Positions 48,220-48,256 of a stretch of DNA of 48,256 nt are shown here, piece after piece. Source of the DNA: Clostridiales bacterium. GTDB taxonomy: Bacteria > Bacillota > Clostridia > Christensenellales > Aristaeellaceae. The notes beneath the pieces were generated by a model. The model was given only the letters and a program-made list of their open reading frames with translations, was not told the DNA's origin and searched no databases. Numbering within the stretch: the stretch's first letter is position 1; every line of letters begins with the position of its first letter. The position numbers and the translations under genes were made by a program. Where the stretch lies: NCBI GenBank assembly GCA_012513645.1, contig JAAZBU010000018.1:1-48256 (forward strand), written 5' to 3'.

Positions 48220-48256
48220 GCCTCCGTGGTCTAGTGGCCTAGGACACCGCCCTCTC
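48220..48256 (+). tRNA. tRNA-Glu (anticodon probably CTC), cut by window edge
   Basis: GCCTCCGTGGTCTAGTGGCC is the usual start of tRNA-Glu, followed by a D arm and the 5' anticodon stem CCGCC with loop beginning CTCTC, implying anticodon CTC. The 3' half is beyond the window. Confidence 0.85.

Noticed and set aside
1-48256. CRISPR arrays, prophage genes or an origin of replication
   Set aside because: No regularly spaced repeats, no phage structural or integrase genes and no DnaA-box cluster were seen; the only mobile sequences are the IS481-like element and the 156-bp pair.

Overview
The window looks like a chromosomal segment of a GC-rich (by eye about 60%) member of the Bacillota, class Clostridia. 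The evidence is L27 with the Firmicutes N-terminal extension next to its protease Prp, the cdaA-cdaR pair, PcrA/LigA, an L10 leader RNA, XpaC/TelA, and VanW proteins with SH3 repeats. The style of the signal peptides and the sigma/anti-sigma pairs resembles Christensenellales-type gut clostridia, but that placement is inference. Almost every ORF has a long antisense shadow because of the GC content; these were discarded.

Layout. 1-1.85 kb (-): an ECF sigma factor and a membrane anti-sigma factor whose outer part continues into a solute-binding-protein-like domain; it runs off the left edge and is missing from the ORF track. 2.0-7.4 kb (-): a six-gene cell-envelope operon (GT2-GtrA, phosphodiester glycosidase, degenerate Lgt-like protein, DUF896, two tandem SH3-VanW proteins). 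7.5-9.2 kb: an Eis-like acetyltransferase overlapping, tail to tail, a TetR regulator. 9.3-12.4 kb (+): an MMPL exporter and a secreted partner behind a perfect 16-bp palindrome. 12.4-14.9 kb (+): a second ECF sigma, zf-HC2/DUF4349 anti-sigma and SIMPL protein. 15.0-15.7 kb (-): a class-I glutamine amidotransferase-type hydrolase. 15.8-21.4 kb (+): XpaC, TelA, LemA-like, TPM, phosphodiesterase and a metallo-beta-lactamase-fold protein with decayed metal ligands.

21.4-28.5 kb: pcrA, ligA, rplL/rplJ (-) and rplM-rpsI (+), bracketed by two inverted 156-bp repeats that look like a MITE. 28.5-31.8 kb (-): cdaA-cdaR (cyclic-di-AMP synthesis), an unknown membrane protein and a MazG-like enzyme. 32.0-34.8 kb (+): a copper operon copA-csoR-copZ with a CsoR operator in its promoter. 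34.8-38.0 kb (-): a sugar ABC transporter without its ATPase. 38.1-39.15 kb: an IS481-like element between 26-bp direct repeats. 39.3-40.2 kb (-): rplU-prp-rpmA. 40.4-42.4 kb (-): a DNA-repair pair (TIGR03915 and a radical SAM protein) behind two LexA/DinR boxes; the radical SAM gene carries an in-frame TAG. 42.5-45.0 kb (-): nagA and a ROK-like kinase. 45.3-47.9 kb (+): a tandem PII-like protein and a DUF1538 membrane protein with its own PII-like tail. The right end starts a tRNA cluster (Gln-CTG, Glu-CTC).

The most unusual items are the anti-sigma/solute-binding fusion, the PII-like/DUF1538 pair, the inverted 156-bp elements that each begin at the base after a stop codon, and the SOS-controlled radical SAM gene with a Trp-to-amber change. 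All coordinates were read by hand from the sequence; no database search was run.
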